This document shows positions 47,756-57,938 of a stretch of 64,000 bases of DNA, piece by piece. The position numbers and the translations under genes are program-made. The stretch is from contig BRON01000013.1 in NCBI GenBank assembly GCA_024345305.1, forward strand, positions 682,001 to 746,000, in the 5' to 3' direction. The notes under the pieces are model-generated. The model was not told where the DNA came from. It was given only the letters and a program-made list of their open reading frames with translations, and searched no databases. Source of the stretch: Mrakia gelida (taxonomy: Eukaryota; Basidiomycota; Tremellomycetes; Cystofilobasidiales; Mrakiaceae). Every line of letters starts with the position of its first letter. Within the stretch, counting starts at the first letter, position 1.

Positions 47756-48122
47756 CCATCCCCGCTCTTGTCTTGCCAGCTCGTACGTTTCTGCGACGCG
47801 TCTTCTTCTCCTTCGATCTTCGACTCTCTTCCTTCGAACCGCGTCTGACTCAACGACGTTTGCGCGATTTCTACTCGTTCTAGGTTCGGCTTACTCGTTA
47901 CAGTCGTCGATGGTCCGAAGGAGTCTAGTCTGGAATCGCGAGCGAGAGGGAAGGCAGCAGGTCGAAGCAGGAGCAGTCGGTTCGAGTCGCTCGTTTCTCT
48001 TCGGTTCTGAATGACTTCATGCCTTCGCAACTCGTTCTGGGAATCTATGACGGCACCTGTCTTCTCGAATCCACCGGCTCTCGATCTTTCGTGCGTCGTC
48101 GTCGAGAGAAATTCGCGTCGAC
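47756..48122. other. Convergent 3' spacer
   Basis: 367 bp between converging genes. It includes one GACGCGTC (47795-47802) close to intron-like signals (CTGACTC near 47847, CTAG near 47882), so 3'-UTR introns are possible. No gene is seen. Confidence 0.35.
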
Positions 48123-49788
48123 TCAACTCGACTCGACTGAACTCGAACGGCGAGCTGACTCTTGCTCTCTCCGTCCAGTCACGAGTAAAGAACCAGCCAT
48201 CATGATCGCTACGAAAGACAGACGCCGGTCGAAGGTGACTGTTGAGATCTAGAGAGGAGGTTGAAGCGAGGAAAACGAGTCAGTCGAAACGTCAAGACGA
48301 AGTGTTCGACGGGAAACGACGCGACTCACACTCCAATTCTCGTCCAAGCCCACCTCAAATCCCCCAGGTCGGTTTAAATCATACGAGCTTGTGTCCGTTC
48401 TTCCAGTGCCAAGTCTGGTGATCTTCGAAAGGAAAGCGAAGAGCGGTGAGCGTTTCGACTTCGTCGACGCGTCCGTCCGATTGATCGCGCTCGTTATCGG
48501 CTTCAAAGTTACCTTTGCAGCAGTATCGAACTGAAAGGCACTCTTCAAACACAGTCGGAGATTTTTGCGACCGCGTCAGTACAGCAGCTGATGATTCGAA
48601 GACGATGCTCTTGTTACGGCGACTCACCCTTCCACACGCCAAAAAGACAGCTCCTTTTACATCCTTCTCGCACCACGTCTCCGCACCGCCACTCGAACAG
48701 CTCCAATAATTGATGAGAATAGTCGGTACTGTCCCAGCCGTCTTCGTTCCGAGAAGGAAGGGCTTGATCCTCCTCGCGAAGAACTCCAGAGTTTCAACCC
48801 GCCTGATCTTGTACTTGCTTTCGGCGTCAGGGTGACGTTGAAAGAGAGAGGGGACGCTGGCGATAAGATCCTCGATGTGCTGCTGAACCGTTTCCGCTTT
48901 TTGTCTGAGGTTGAGGGGCGCGTCGGCAAGGGAGAAGTCGGGATGAGAAGTGGCGATGGAGTAGTAGAGGATGAACAGCATGTGCTGGAAGTCGCGAGCC
49001 CGCATGAGCATATCCTATCCGGCCACCCAAACAGGAATAAGGAAGGTCGGAGGGTCATTTCGTGAAGAGGAGCGAGAGGAGGGAGCAACCTTCGTTCGAG
49101 TCTTCGACCCCTTCGTCGCGTCCGAGTCGGCCCCCCGATCTCCTTCCACGCACTCGTCCCGAAGCGACTCACCGTTTCTTCACTCCAAACTCTAGCATCC
49201 CTCTTCCTCTCCGTGAAGGTGAATTGAGACATGTACTCTATCATCGCGTTCAAGAATCCCCTCCCTGCCTCGCTCTCTCGAATCCACCGCCCAAACTGAG
49301 GAGTTCCCGAGACCTCCCCAACCATATCTGTGTATATCGATCCTCTGAAGCGACCATTGTTCATGATGCAGTAGACTGTCATGAGATTCGGTAAGAAGAG
49401 GTTGGCGAATTTGGCCTGAGAGACCAACCAACCCGTAAGTTCATGATCACAGCGTCGCGTTCGAATTTGCGACTGCGAACTCTTCGAACCCGAAACGCGA
49501 TAGAATGCTCACAAAGCGGCGAGTCCGGTCGTCCTCTTCTCCATCATCGTGCGCAGACTCCATCTCCCACTAAGACGAAGAAGAAAAGCGGAAAGAAGCT
49601 CATCAACGCAAGTCGAATCGGAAGACCTCGAATCGCGAACTTATGACGGTTGAGCGCCCTTCAGCCTTTTTGAAGACCTTTTCTTGTCCTCCCTTCTCAC
49701 GAAGCTGAGCTAAGAGACCAGGGAAGCCCTCTTCATCGAGGTCGAAGGCTAGTCCCAGCTCTTCAGGGCCAGGCCCAGACAGGTACAT
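48123..49788 (-). CDS. Unrecognised multi-exon protein
   Basis: The exons trace MYLSGPGPEELGLAFDLDEE, GFPGLLAQLREKGGQEKVFK and KAEGRSTVISSRFE, then WEMESAHDDGEEDDRTRRF, then AKFANLFLPNLMTVYCIMNN, GRFRGSIYTDMVGEVSGTPQ and FGRWIRESEAGRGFLNAMIE. A further exon carries ARDFQHMLFILYYSIATSHP and DFSLADAPLNLRQKAETVQQ, ending in a Cys-containing segment (SCSSGGAETWCEKDVKGAVF, LACGR). Late exons read ITRLGTGRTDTSSYDLNRPG and ISTVTFDRRLSFVAIMMAG. All these junctions splice in phase. I know no matching family. No signal peptide or clear membrane span is seen. A 19-nt G run (C on the coding strand) lies about 30 nt upstream of the ATG. The 3' exons are the least certain. Confidence 0.55.
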
Positions 49789-50398
49789 GGCGAGGCGAAG
49801 GGCGAAGGAGAGGTTGGGAGGGGGGGGGGGGGGGGGGGTGCGCGAGGCAGTTGTAGTTGAGAGGAAGAAGGAAGGAGCGCGAGCTGACTCGTTGTCATTT
49901 TCGGTCTCGACCCCTCTCAGCGCGATCAACTCCGCTCTCCAATTCGGAGTGTCGCCCGAAGGTTTTCGTGACCCCTGCGCGACTCGAAACACGTCCCCCC
50001 TCTCAACTCCGCGACGCGTCCAACTTCCACAGAGCGACGAGATCGTCCGTGCTACGCGTCGTTCATCTCCTCTGACCCTTCCTCTGGCAACGCAAGACAC
50101 ATTCCTACCTCACCGTATCACCTAAACAGAGAAAAAATCTCGGTCTCAACTAGGAGCTCGCAACTCGTCTTGAAACGCGAAACGCACGACGCGTCGCTTC
50201 AATTTCTCTTTCTTCGTCTCTTCGGTTCTTCCTTTCCCTTTCAAGTTCGAGCGAATGCTCAACAGTAGGAGCTCTCCCTTCTTCTACATCCACATCATCA
50301 TCCCCAAGGAACACGTAGATAACAGATCTACTCGAACCCAACCCATCCCTGTGCTCCCCGCCCCTCCCTTCCTCCCTCCCTCCTCCCACCCACCCACC
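49789..50398. other. Upstream region of the unrecognised gene and UFE1 3' end
   Basis: 610 bp. It contains the 19-nt G run (49820-49838), GACGCGTC at 50013-50020 and 50188-50195, and TACGCGTC near 50053. No gene is seen. The poly-C on the coding strand could act as a polypyrimidine or 5'-UTR element. Confidence 0.4.
49820..49838. repeat. Homopolymer of 19 G
   Basis: Uninterrupted G run, read as C on the coding strand of the gene at 48123-49788, about 32 nt before its ATG. Such a run can form a G-quadruplex and is prone to length slippage and to sequencing error. Confidence 0.9.
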
Positions 50399-52082
50399 CT
50401 AGCTCATCCAATCCAAAAACAACAAAGCCATCGCCGCCCCAATCAAGAACGTCAAGATCATCACCCTTCCACTCCCACCTCTCTCTTTAGCCTTCTCAAG
50501 CTGCTTGTTCCCCGCTCGAACGTCCGAGACGCCCTGGCCTGCTTCGAGGAGGAGTCGGGAGGAGGTTTCGGATTGGGTGAGGAGGGATTGAGAGAGGAGG
50601 GATTGGAGGGTCGAAATTTGGGTGAGGGTTTGGGTCGTTTTGGTTATCTGCGAAGTGAAGGGAAAGGGAAGAGGAGGGGGAGTCAGCGAGGGGAAGACGA
50701 CGCGACGAAACGGAGATGAGGAGGGGGGCAAGGGTGGGGGAGAGGAAGCGCTATGGAGACTAGGTGCGTGTGGGAAAGAAGGTTGATGGCGGGTGGTGCT
50801 GACGTGCCAGCGAAGGTGTGTGGGTGGGAAAAGGAAGGCAACCGAGGCACGCGAAGAAGGAAGAAACGCGCGACTCACCTGATCCAAATGCTCATCGTAC
50901 CCCCTCAACAACTCCGAGTTCTCCTTCTCAAACATCTGAATATCCCCTTCACTCAACCCACTCTCCTTCTCCACGCCCTCCACATCCAACTCAGGCTTCC
51001 AAACAGGTGCCTTCGGAACCACCAACGTCCGTCCACTCCCTCCTCCTCCAGCTCCCCAACCGTTCGTCCCGTTCGCAGCTCCAGTCCCCGACGAGCTCAG
51101 CAGGCTCCCCAGTCCAGCTCCGAGGGTTCGGTTGCTTGCTTCGGTGGAGCGTCGGATACGTTCTTCTTGAAGGGTGGAGAAGATGGATCCTGCGTTGGAG
51201 AGGGAGCGGTGGAGGTGGAAGAGGATGGAGGCGTGGTGGGCTTTGATGAGGAGGACGGCTTGGGAGTTTGATGAGGAGGTGAAAGGAAGGGAGAGGGAGG
51301 AGGTGACGCTTGGTGGGAGGAGAAGGGAGAGGAGTCGTTGGGAGGTTGCTGGTTGGGCGGGAGCTGGAGGAGAGGGAAGGGAGAGGGGACGTCAGCTGGA
51401 GCTCGCGGACATCGTCTCGTTCCCTCTGCTCGAGCATCCCACCCCACCAGGGCGAGAAACATCAACTTCATGCTAGTCGAGTAAAGCATATACAATTCTC
51501 TCGACCCACCGACTAGCTCCAAAAAAGCGAAAGGAGAGAGAGCTGGACTGACCTTTGTTCTTCTTGCCCTTCCTGGCTCCTCCTTCCTCCTCCTCCCTCT
51601 CGAGCGCGAGAACCCTCTCCAGACACCTCTTCAACAAGATCTTGGCTTGAAGATCAACCTCGTCTCTCTCCTTCTCCGTAAACCCTCGTTCCTTTGCCTT
51701 CCCTTTGGCTCCTGGATGAGGTTGCGAGTTGATTGAGAGGTACTGTCGGCGGATCGATTGAAGCTGAACGAGGAGAGCAGAGATGTGGTGGTGCTGAAGC
51801 GAGAAGAAGACGAAGACAGTCAGCATAGGTGCTCGAAGTAAGAAGCTATATACGGGATGAGCTCACTATCTTGTAAGCCTCTGATAGGAAAGGATCTGAG
51901 TCTTCCTCTTCGAGGGAAGGAGGAGGAGCTGATGACGAGGACGAGGTCGACGCTGTGGGTTGTTCTAGAGCTGTCCTGCTCGTTCTTGGTTTCCGTTTCC
52001 GCTGATTCGGTAGAGGAGGGGAGAGGGAGGATGTAGATTGAGCGCACAGCTCTCGAAATGATTCCGTAAGAGACGTTGCCAT
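50399..52082 (-). CDS. UFE1: Syntaxin-18/Ufe1-type Qa-SNARE
   Basis: UFE1/syntaxin-18 is the ER Qa-SNARE for retrograde Golgi-to-ER fusion. The start MATSLTESFRELCAQSTSSL leads to a Ser/Pro-rich linker and the N-terminal helix block HHHISALLVQLQSIRRQYLS. A helix with AHHASILFHLHRSLSNAGSI and FSTLQEERIRRSTEAS follows, typical of the family. The SNARE motif spans SGLSEGDIQMFEKENSELLR, GYDEHLDQITKTTQTLTQIS and TLQSLLSQSLLTQSETSSRL, with the zero-layer Gln in LLTQSE. It is followed by GNKQLEKAKERGGSGRVMIL and the tail anchor TFLIGAAMALLFLDWMS, close to the LLFLDW ending of animal syntaxin-18. Four or five exons splice in phase. It is head to head with SEC9. Confidence 0.9.
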
Positions 52083-52211
52083 GCTGCTGCGAGAGGCGAG
52101 ATGACCGTTGATGAACGAACGAAGGTCGGATCCCTCCCAACTCTCACTTCCCCCCTTCCCTCCCCCTCCCCTCCTCCCTCCCTCTACCTTCTTCTTTCTT
52201 CTCCAGAAAAT
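52083..52211. promoter_or_regulatory. 129-bp bidirectional promoter of UFE1 and SEC9
   Basis: Only 129 bp separate the two ATGs, so both SNARE genes are likely controlled from this stretch. The SEC9 side is pyrimidine-rich (CTTCCCCCCTTCCCTCCCCC-like). No TATA element is evident. Confidence 0.5.
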
Positions 52212-54093
52212 ATGTCCTTCTTCAAACGCAAAGACAAATTCATCCCCCCACCTCCCCCCGACCTGACTCCCAACCAACAACGAGCTCAACTCTTCGGTGG
52301 TTCGACAGACAACCACTACATGCCTCCTCCTCCCGACGACCCTTACTCCTCTCGACATCGAACAGGAACTCCCTCCATCGCTCCCTCCTACTCCTCAGCA
52401 GATCCTTACGCATCAAGATCCCAATCCAACCCTGCTACCAGAGTCGAAACAGACCCTACGAGGGCGGCTCTGTTCGCGGGGTACAACCCTGAGGCGATTC
52501 CGAGGGAGGTGGGAAGGAGGGTCTATGGAGAGAGAGGTGGGGAGGAGGAGGGGGATCAGGCTCAGGAGCAGGAGGATGAGGATGTGGAGAGTATCAAGAG
52601 GGATATCAGAGGAGTGAAGCAGGAGAGTTTGGGGAGCACTAGGTGAGTTTCTGTGTCTCGTCGCAAGCAGGACAAGGGGAGGAGGGAGGAACGAGGTCGA
52701 AGCGAGAGGCAGTGCGCTCGTTTACAGCAGCTCCAGCAGGGAGCTGCACCTTGTAGAGATTTGTCTAGGCTCTACCAGAGGTAGAGAAGACCTTCATCTT
52801 GCTGTCGAAGAGGGTCTGAGAGCAGCAGAAGTCTCGTTGCTGGCAACTAGCTCGCTCTCGTTCCTCTCGCCTCGCTCCTCCTCCCAGGGGTTTTCCCGCT
52901 AGCAGCAACTATCCGCCTGCACCCTCCTTCGTCTCGAACTGACTTGGTCTGCTCTCGTATCATTCAGGAACGCTCTGCGAATCGCTCGAGAAGCTGAGGA
53001 AACCGCTCGAGGAACGCTCTCCAAGCTGGGAGATCAATCAGGTTCGTCGTCGTCCTCCCCCGGTCTCCTCCCTCCCCTCCTCTTCGTTCATCCCTCTCGC
53101 TCCCCTACTCTTCGCTGACACTTTTTCCTTGGGTCTCGATTTGGGATGGGCCTGAACAGAGCGAATCGCCTCGACCGAACGACATCTCGATCTCGCCAAA
53201 GCTGCTTCCTCGCGAGCGGACGACAAGACCAAGGAGCTCAACAAGCTCAACCGATCCATCTTCATTCCTGTCGTTACGTTCAACAAGGTTCGTCCTTACT
53301 CCCATCCCTCGCCATCTCTAGAGCTCGGAGCTGACTCTCTGATGTATTGGTGATCATAGGAGGGCAAGCGAATGGAGAACGAACGTCGAATCACGGATCG
53401 TCACATCGAGGAGACGGCTGAGCGTTCGAAGGCTCGACTTGATGTTCAACAGACTCAGCAGGTTCGTCTCACCCTCCCCCCCCCCCCCCCCCCCCTCTCT
53501 CTCTCTGGTCTCACTCGAACCTCATCTGATGTGTTGTCCGTTTCTGCAGCGACTCAACAACCGATCCCTCGGCGGCGCGACTCAGCGAGGACCCGTCGCT
53601 GGAGCCATGGCTGCTCGAAAGGAGGCTCGAGCGAAGTACCAGTTCGAAGGAGGTGCTTCGGACGATGAGCTCGAGGATGAGCTGGATGATAACTTAGAGG
53701 AGACCTTGGATGTGACGAGGCGGTTGAAGGCGCTTGCCGTTGCTGCTGGGTACGTTCAGTTCAGCCTTCACGTTTCTCGAGACTCGAGACGCGTCGAGTC
53801 GAGTCGACCGTTCGTTCGCTGACTTCTTTGATTCGTTTTCGGTTTGGGTTTTGTAGATCCGAGATCCAGAGCCACAACGACCGACTGACGAGGATCAACG
53901 ACAAGGCCGAGAACCTCGATATCAAGATCTTGACCAACGTCGAGAGGTTGAAGAAGGTGAGGTAGACTCGTTCGTTGATCTTATCTCTCGCTCTCCTCCT
54001 CTCTCCCCCTTTCTTCCTCTTCTTCTTCGTTAGTTGTGCCCACTCGAAGTCAGCGCTCACACACTTCTCTTTCTTCTACATCAGATCCACTAA
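52212..54093 (+). CDS. SEC9: SNAP-25-like Qbc-SNARE Sec9
   Basis: Sec9 supplies two SNARE helices for exocytic fusion at the plasma membrane with Sso and Snc. Exon 1 (52212-52642) reads MSFFKRKDKFIPPPPPDLTP, a Pro/Ser-rich stretch and an acidic helix (EDVESIKRDIRGVKQESLGS). After a long intron (52643-52967), the first SNARE helix runs NALRIAREAEETARGTLSKL, GDQSERIASTERHLDLAKAA, with the zero-layer Gln in GDQSE. A linker with FIPVVTFNKEGKRM follows. The second helix comes after FEGGASDDELEDELDDNLEE: TLDVTRRLKALAVAAGSEIQ, SHNDRLTRINDKAENLDIKI, LTNVERLKKIH. No membrane anchor or Cys palmitoylation cluster is seen, as in yeast Sec9. One intron holds a 20-nt C run. Confidence 0.92.
52727..52816 (+). 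other. Structured segment inside SEC9 intron 1
   Basis: GCAGCTCC (52727-52734) and GGAGCTGC (52740-52747) form a perfect 8-bp hairpin with a 5-nt loop. CTCTACC (52770-52776) pairs with GGTAGAG (52780-52786) across a 3-nt loop, and its CTCTAC part can instead pair with GTAGAG at 52753-52758, so two folds exclude each other. AGACC (52788-52792) may pair with GGTCT (52812-52816). It could be a hosted ncRNA or a splicing-control fold; the class is not determined. Confidence 0.35.
53476..53495. repeat. Homopolymer of 20 C followed by CT repeats
   Basis: Uninterrupted C run in a SEC9 intron, directly followed by TCTCTCTCTCTGG. It lies between a GTTCGT donor and a TTTCTGCAG acceptor and thus may serve as an extreme polypyrimidine tract. 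Confidence 0.9.
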
Positions 54094-54545
54094 ACGTGAA
54101 CGACGCTGCTGGTTCGCTCGTTTACGTCCCTCGCTCGTTTTTGCTTTCTCGTTTTCTTGCTTTCGCTTGCTTCATTCGCTTAATGACCTGTTCGCTTTAT
54201 CTAAACCTCATACTTTGGACGCTCTCTCTCGCTTCATATGTGAATCCAACCCTTTCTTGACCAGCTCTCGAGGAGACCAACGAGAGAGATGAAGGACGAG
54301 CAGCCTTCGCGTCGCGTTCCCTCCTCGCCCTGCCACCAGCTCCCTTGGCTCGTTCGCTCTCAAAATTTGCTCCCCATCCTCATGGACCTCATCGAAAGAG
54401 TCCGTTCAACTATACAATAACCCTCCCGTCGTCTCTACCAGAAGATGAACCTCGACTGCGCGCCCGTTCAGCCTTCGACGAATTTCGACGAGCTCGACTC
54501 TCCTCCCAACCTCTTCCTCCCTCCCCCTTTTGCTGCCTGGAAAGA
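54094..54545. other. Spacer between SEC9 and MPP10
   Basis: 452 bp in tandem orientation, holding the SEC9 3' end and the MPP10 5' region. It includes a (CTTCTT)-like start near 54015-54035 just before and a weakly AT-rich part near 54180-54240. No gene is seen. Confidence 0.35.
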
Positions 54546-57500
54546 ATGGCCACCGCCGACCCCACCCTTGCCTCGTTCACGGCTCTCACATCGCTACTGG
54601 ACACGAGCGCTCATGGGTTCGCCTACCCTACTGGAGACTCATCGATAGCAGCTGCTTCTGAGCTCGCTTTGAAGGACGTCTTTGACCTTGGTGAGCTTTG
54701 CTTTTCCCTTCCTGTTCCTCTCCTTCTGCCCCCTGCCTCCCTCCTGCTCGTCTCAACCAAACCTCTGAAGCTAACTCCTCACCTCTTTCTCTTTCGTTTC
54801 TTGTTTATGTAGCGCTCTCCACCGAATCCAGCCTCCTCCCCCACATCCGAACCCTCCTCCTCTCCCTCCTTCCTTCCGACCTCTCCTCCCTCCCCTCCGA
54901 AGCTCTCGACCGACTCAACTTCCCTCCCACGCCTTTAACCTCCCTCTACACGGACGGAATGGACGTCGATCAGATCTGGGAGCAGCTCGAAATGCGTGCG
55001 GGGAAGATGGTCGATGTGCTCGATGAGGTTGGAGTGTTGGATGAGTTGGAGAGGGAGGAGGGGAGTATCACGAATGAGGAGAGGGCGGAACGAGGCATGG
55101 GTCCTAACAATGAGAGTGATTCGGAGGAGGAGGAGAGTGGGAGTGAGGAGGGAAGTGAGGAGTTGAGCTTTGAGGGGATGGACGAGTTGGAGGATAGTGG
55201 GGATAGTGAGGAGGAAGGAGAGGAGGGGTTGAGCTTTGCGGATGAGGACGACGAGGGAGAGGGTGAGAGTGGCGAGGAGGATGATGACGAGGAGATGATG
55301 GACGATGAGGACGAGGAAGAAGACGAGGATGATGATACCGAACGACGAGTCAGGGATCTCGATCAACCTGGGTCGTCTTCAGCTTCGAAACGGTTCGTTC
55401 AGCCCTCGCTCCTTCTCCTTCTTTTCCTCACCTCGCTGCACCCTCACAAGTGTGCTAACCCGCCCTTCTCTCTTTACGCAAACTCTCATTCAGATCCCAT
55501 CCAACCCTCGACGACCCCTTCTTCTCCCTTCACGCCTTCAACCGAGAAACCGAAGAGCTCGAAGCCTTCGAAGTCTCCGACGGGAAACTCGGTCTCAACA
55601 ACGACGACGACGATGAGGAGGACGAGGATGACGACGAGGAGGACATGGAGGCGCTGTTGAACTCGGGTGGGAAGAAGGAGGTGGATATGTGGAGGTCTGT
55701 GGAGGGTGATGGGGAGGGTGGGACTGATGGTTAGTCCGTCTCGTCGTCGTCGCGCTTCGTTATTTTCGCTTTCGCTTTCTCGCGAACTCCCAGCTCACCA
55801 CCACAACAACCCTCCTTTGTTCCCTTCCGCGTTCGTTCTCCACAGAGGTCAAATACTCGGACTTCTTCGCTCCTCCAGCCAAGGTCTACAAGCCCGCCGC
55901 CGTCCCTGGTTCCTCCCACAAGTCTTCCAAAGGCAAGGGAAAGGCGAAAGCCCCTTCCGCTGCTGCTCCCTCGTTCGACGACATGGAGGACGACGAGGAT
56001 ATGATGGGAGAGGATCAGGGAGAGGACGAGGAGGAGGGAGAGTTCAACGAAGAGGATTACGACGACATGGAGGACGAGGAGGACGATCTGTTGGATTTGG
56101 ACGAGGATGGAACGGATGTGACTAGTAGGGCGAAGGGGGACTTGTTCGCGGATGAGGAGGATGAGGATGATGCTGGTGAGTCGTCCATTCCAGTTCTTCT
56201 GTCGATTCCTCGTCGTTCAAGTCGCTGTCGAACGAGGCTCGTCGCGTCAAACCAGACTCCTAACTGACCTCTCTCCGTTCCCTTCCTTTCCTCACAGCTC
56301 CCCTCTCCACCCACGCCGCTCGACTCGCTCTTCTCTCCCAGCAGATCAAGGCACTCGAGGACGAGAACGTTGGTGTCAAGCCTTGGGCTCTCGCTGGAGA
56401 GGCTAGCTCGAAATCGAGACCTATCAACGCTATCCTCGAGGAGGATCTCGAGTTCGAGAACGTCGGGAAGCAGGTGCCTGTGGTGACGGAGGAGAAGGTC
56501 AAGGGATTGGAGGATAAGATCAAGCAGAGGATTTTGGATGTGAGTACCCGTTTTCGTTTGTTTGAGTTGGAGTTGGGAAGAGGTCGAAGGGAGACGAGAC
56601 GCGTCTCGTCTCGTTTCGTTTCACCGCCTCTTCCTCTCAGCGGCTTCGTTACCCTTTTCTTTCTCGCACGCTGACCCCACCGTCTCTTCTCATCTCTTCC
56701 CTCCCTCAGAACGACTTCAACGACGTCCTCCGTCGCCGAGCTCTCGACGCCAAACCCTTCCTCCCCTCCCGAGTCTTCGAGCTTCAAGACCAACAATCCA
56801 CCAAGTCCCTCGCCCAGATCTACGAGGACGAGTACACCGCTTCGAGTTCCAAGGTCTCTGGGGGAGCTGGACCTCCCATCGACGATCGAGACGGCAAGCT
56901 GAAGAAGGAGCACGAGGAGATCGAGAAGACTTGGGGAGAGATCTCGTACAAGTTGGATTCGCTCAGTAATGCCAACTTCACGCCTAAACAGGTAAGCACT
57001 TCTTTCCTTTGTTTCGTGCTTCGGTGTCGGTGTGGTGGCGAGGTTGAACGCTCGAGAGAAGGTTGCTTGTTTCGAACGCACGAACGAGCGACGCGTCTCT
57101 CCCTCGCCCTCCCCTCCTTTGCTCGCAACCCCGACCTCAACTGACCACCCTTCCCTCTCCTCTCTCTTCACCCTCCTCACAGCCCAAAGCCCAAATCCAA
57201 ACCCTCACCAACCTCCCCTCCCTCTCCCTCGAAACCGCTCTCCCCCCGTCCCAACGAGCCTCCCACCTCCTCGCTCCCGAAGAAGTCTTCCAACCCCCCT
57301 CCGCCTCCGACCTCCGAGCCAAGTCCGAGATGACGCCCACCGAGAAGAGGGTCGCGAGAGGCAAGGAGAAGAAGTTCAAGAGGAAGCAGAGGGATCGATT
57401 GGAGGGTGCTGTGGATAAGTTCGACAAGTTCAAGAATGGAAGGAAGGGTGCGAAGGGAGAGAAGGGTGCGAAGGAGGAGGCTCTCAGGGGTTTGGTTAAG

Positions 57501-57726
57501 GAGGGACGAGGAGTGAGTGCCAACTTTTTTGCTTTTTCTTTGTTGCTGGCTTCGTCGTTGGAGCCAGAGTCGACGACGCGTTTCGATTCGGGTTCGCTGA
57601 CCTTCCTTTCTTCCCTCTTCTCGCAATCAGGTAACCATCATCGGCAAGGATGCCAAGAAGTTCGACAAGAAGGGCAAGAGGGACGTCGTCCCTATAGCTC
57701 AGTCCGGTACCAAGTTCAAGCTCTAA
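54546..57726 (+). CDS. MPP10: U3 snoRNP protein Mpp10 (SSU processome)
   Basis: Mpp10 binds Imp3 and Imp4 in the nucleolus and is needed for cleavage of pre-18S rRNA. The start MATADPTLASFTALTSLLDT is followed by a helical N-terminal domain (IRTLLLSLLPSDLSSLPSEA) and long acidic runs of Asp/Glu in two blocks, a hallmark of the family. The block DPFFSLHAFNRETEELEAFE (the DxFF motif), later VKYSDFFAPP, then RPINAILEEDLEFENVGKQV and IKQRILDNDFNDVLRRRALD are the conserved C-terminal elements. Next come LSNANFTPKQPKAQIQTLTN and EMTPTEKRVARGKEKKFKRK, with a final VPIAQSGTKFKL. About seven introns splice in phase; those near 56540-56710, 56990-57180 and 57514-57630 carry GACGCGT(C/T). Confidence 0.93.
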
Positions 57727-57938
57727 ACTCGTCTCTTATCTCGACTTTCGCATCTTTCGTTTCTCTCGTTCATCTTTGCCTCTTTCACTTCGTTTGCTGT
57801 TTATCTCTCTTCGCATTCATATGCATGCATTAAAACTACAACAGAGCTACTACTAGGACCAGAACTACGTGCGTGAGACGAGAGAGAGAAAGTGAGGAAA
57901 GGAGTGGGAGAAACAGACGAGGGCACGAAGGACGACGA
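57727..57938. terminator. Convergent 3' ends of MPP10 and YTH1
   Basis: 212 bp. It holds an AT-rich stretch with ATATGCATGCATTAAAAC near 57819-57836, which may provide polyadenylation signals for one or both genes. Confidence 0.35.
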
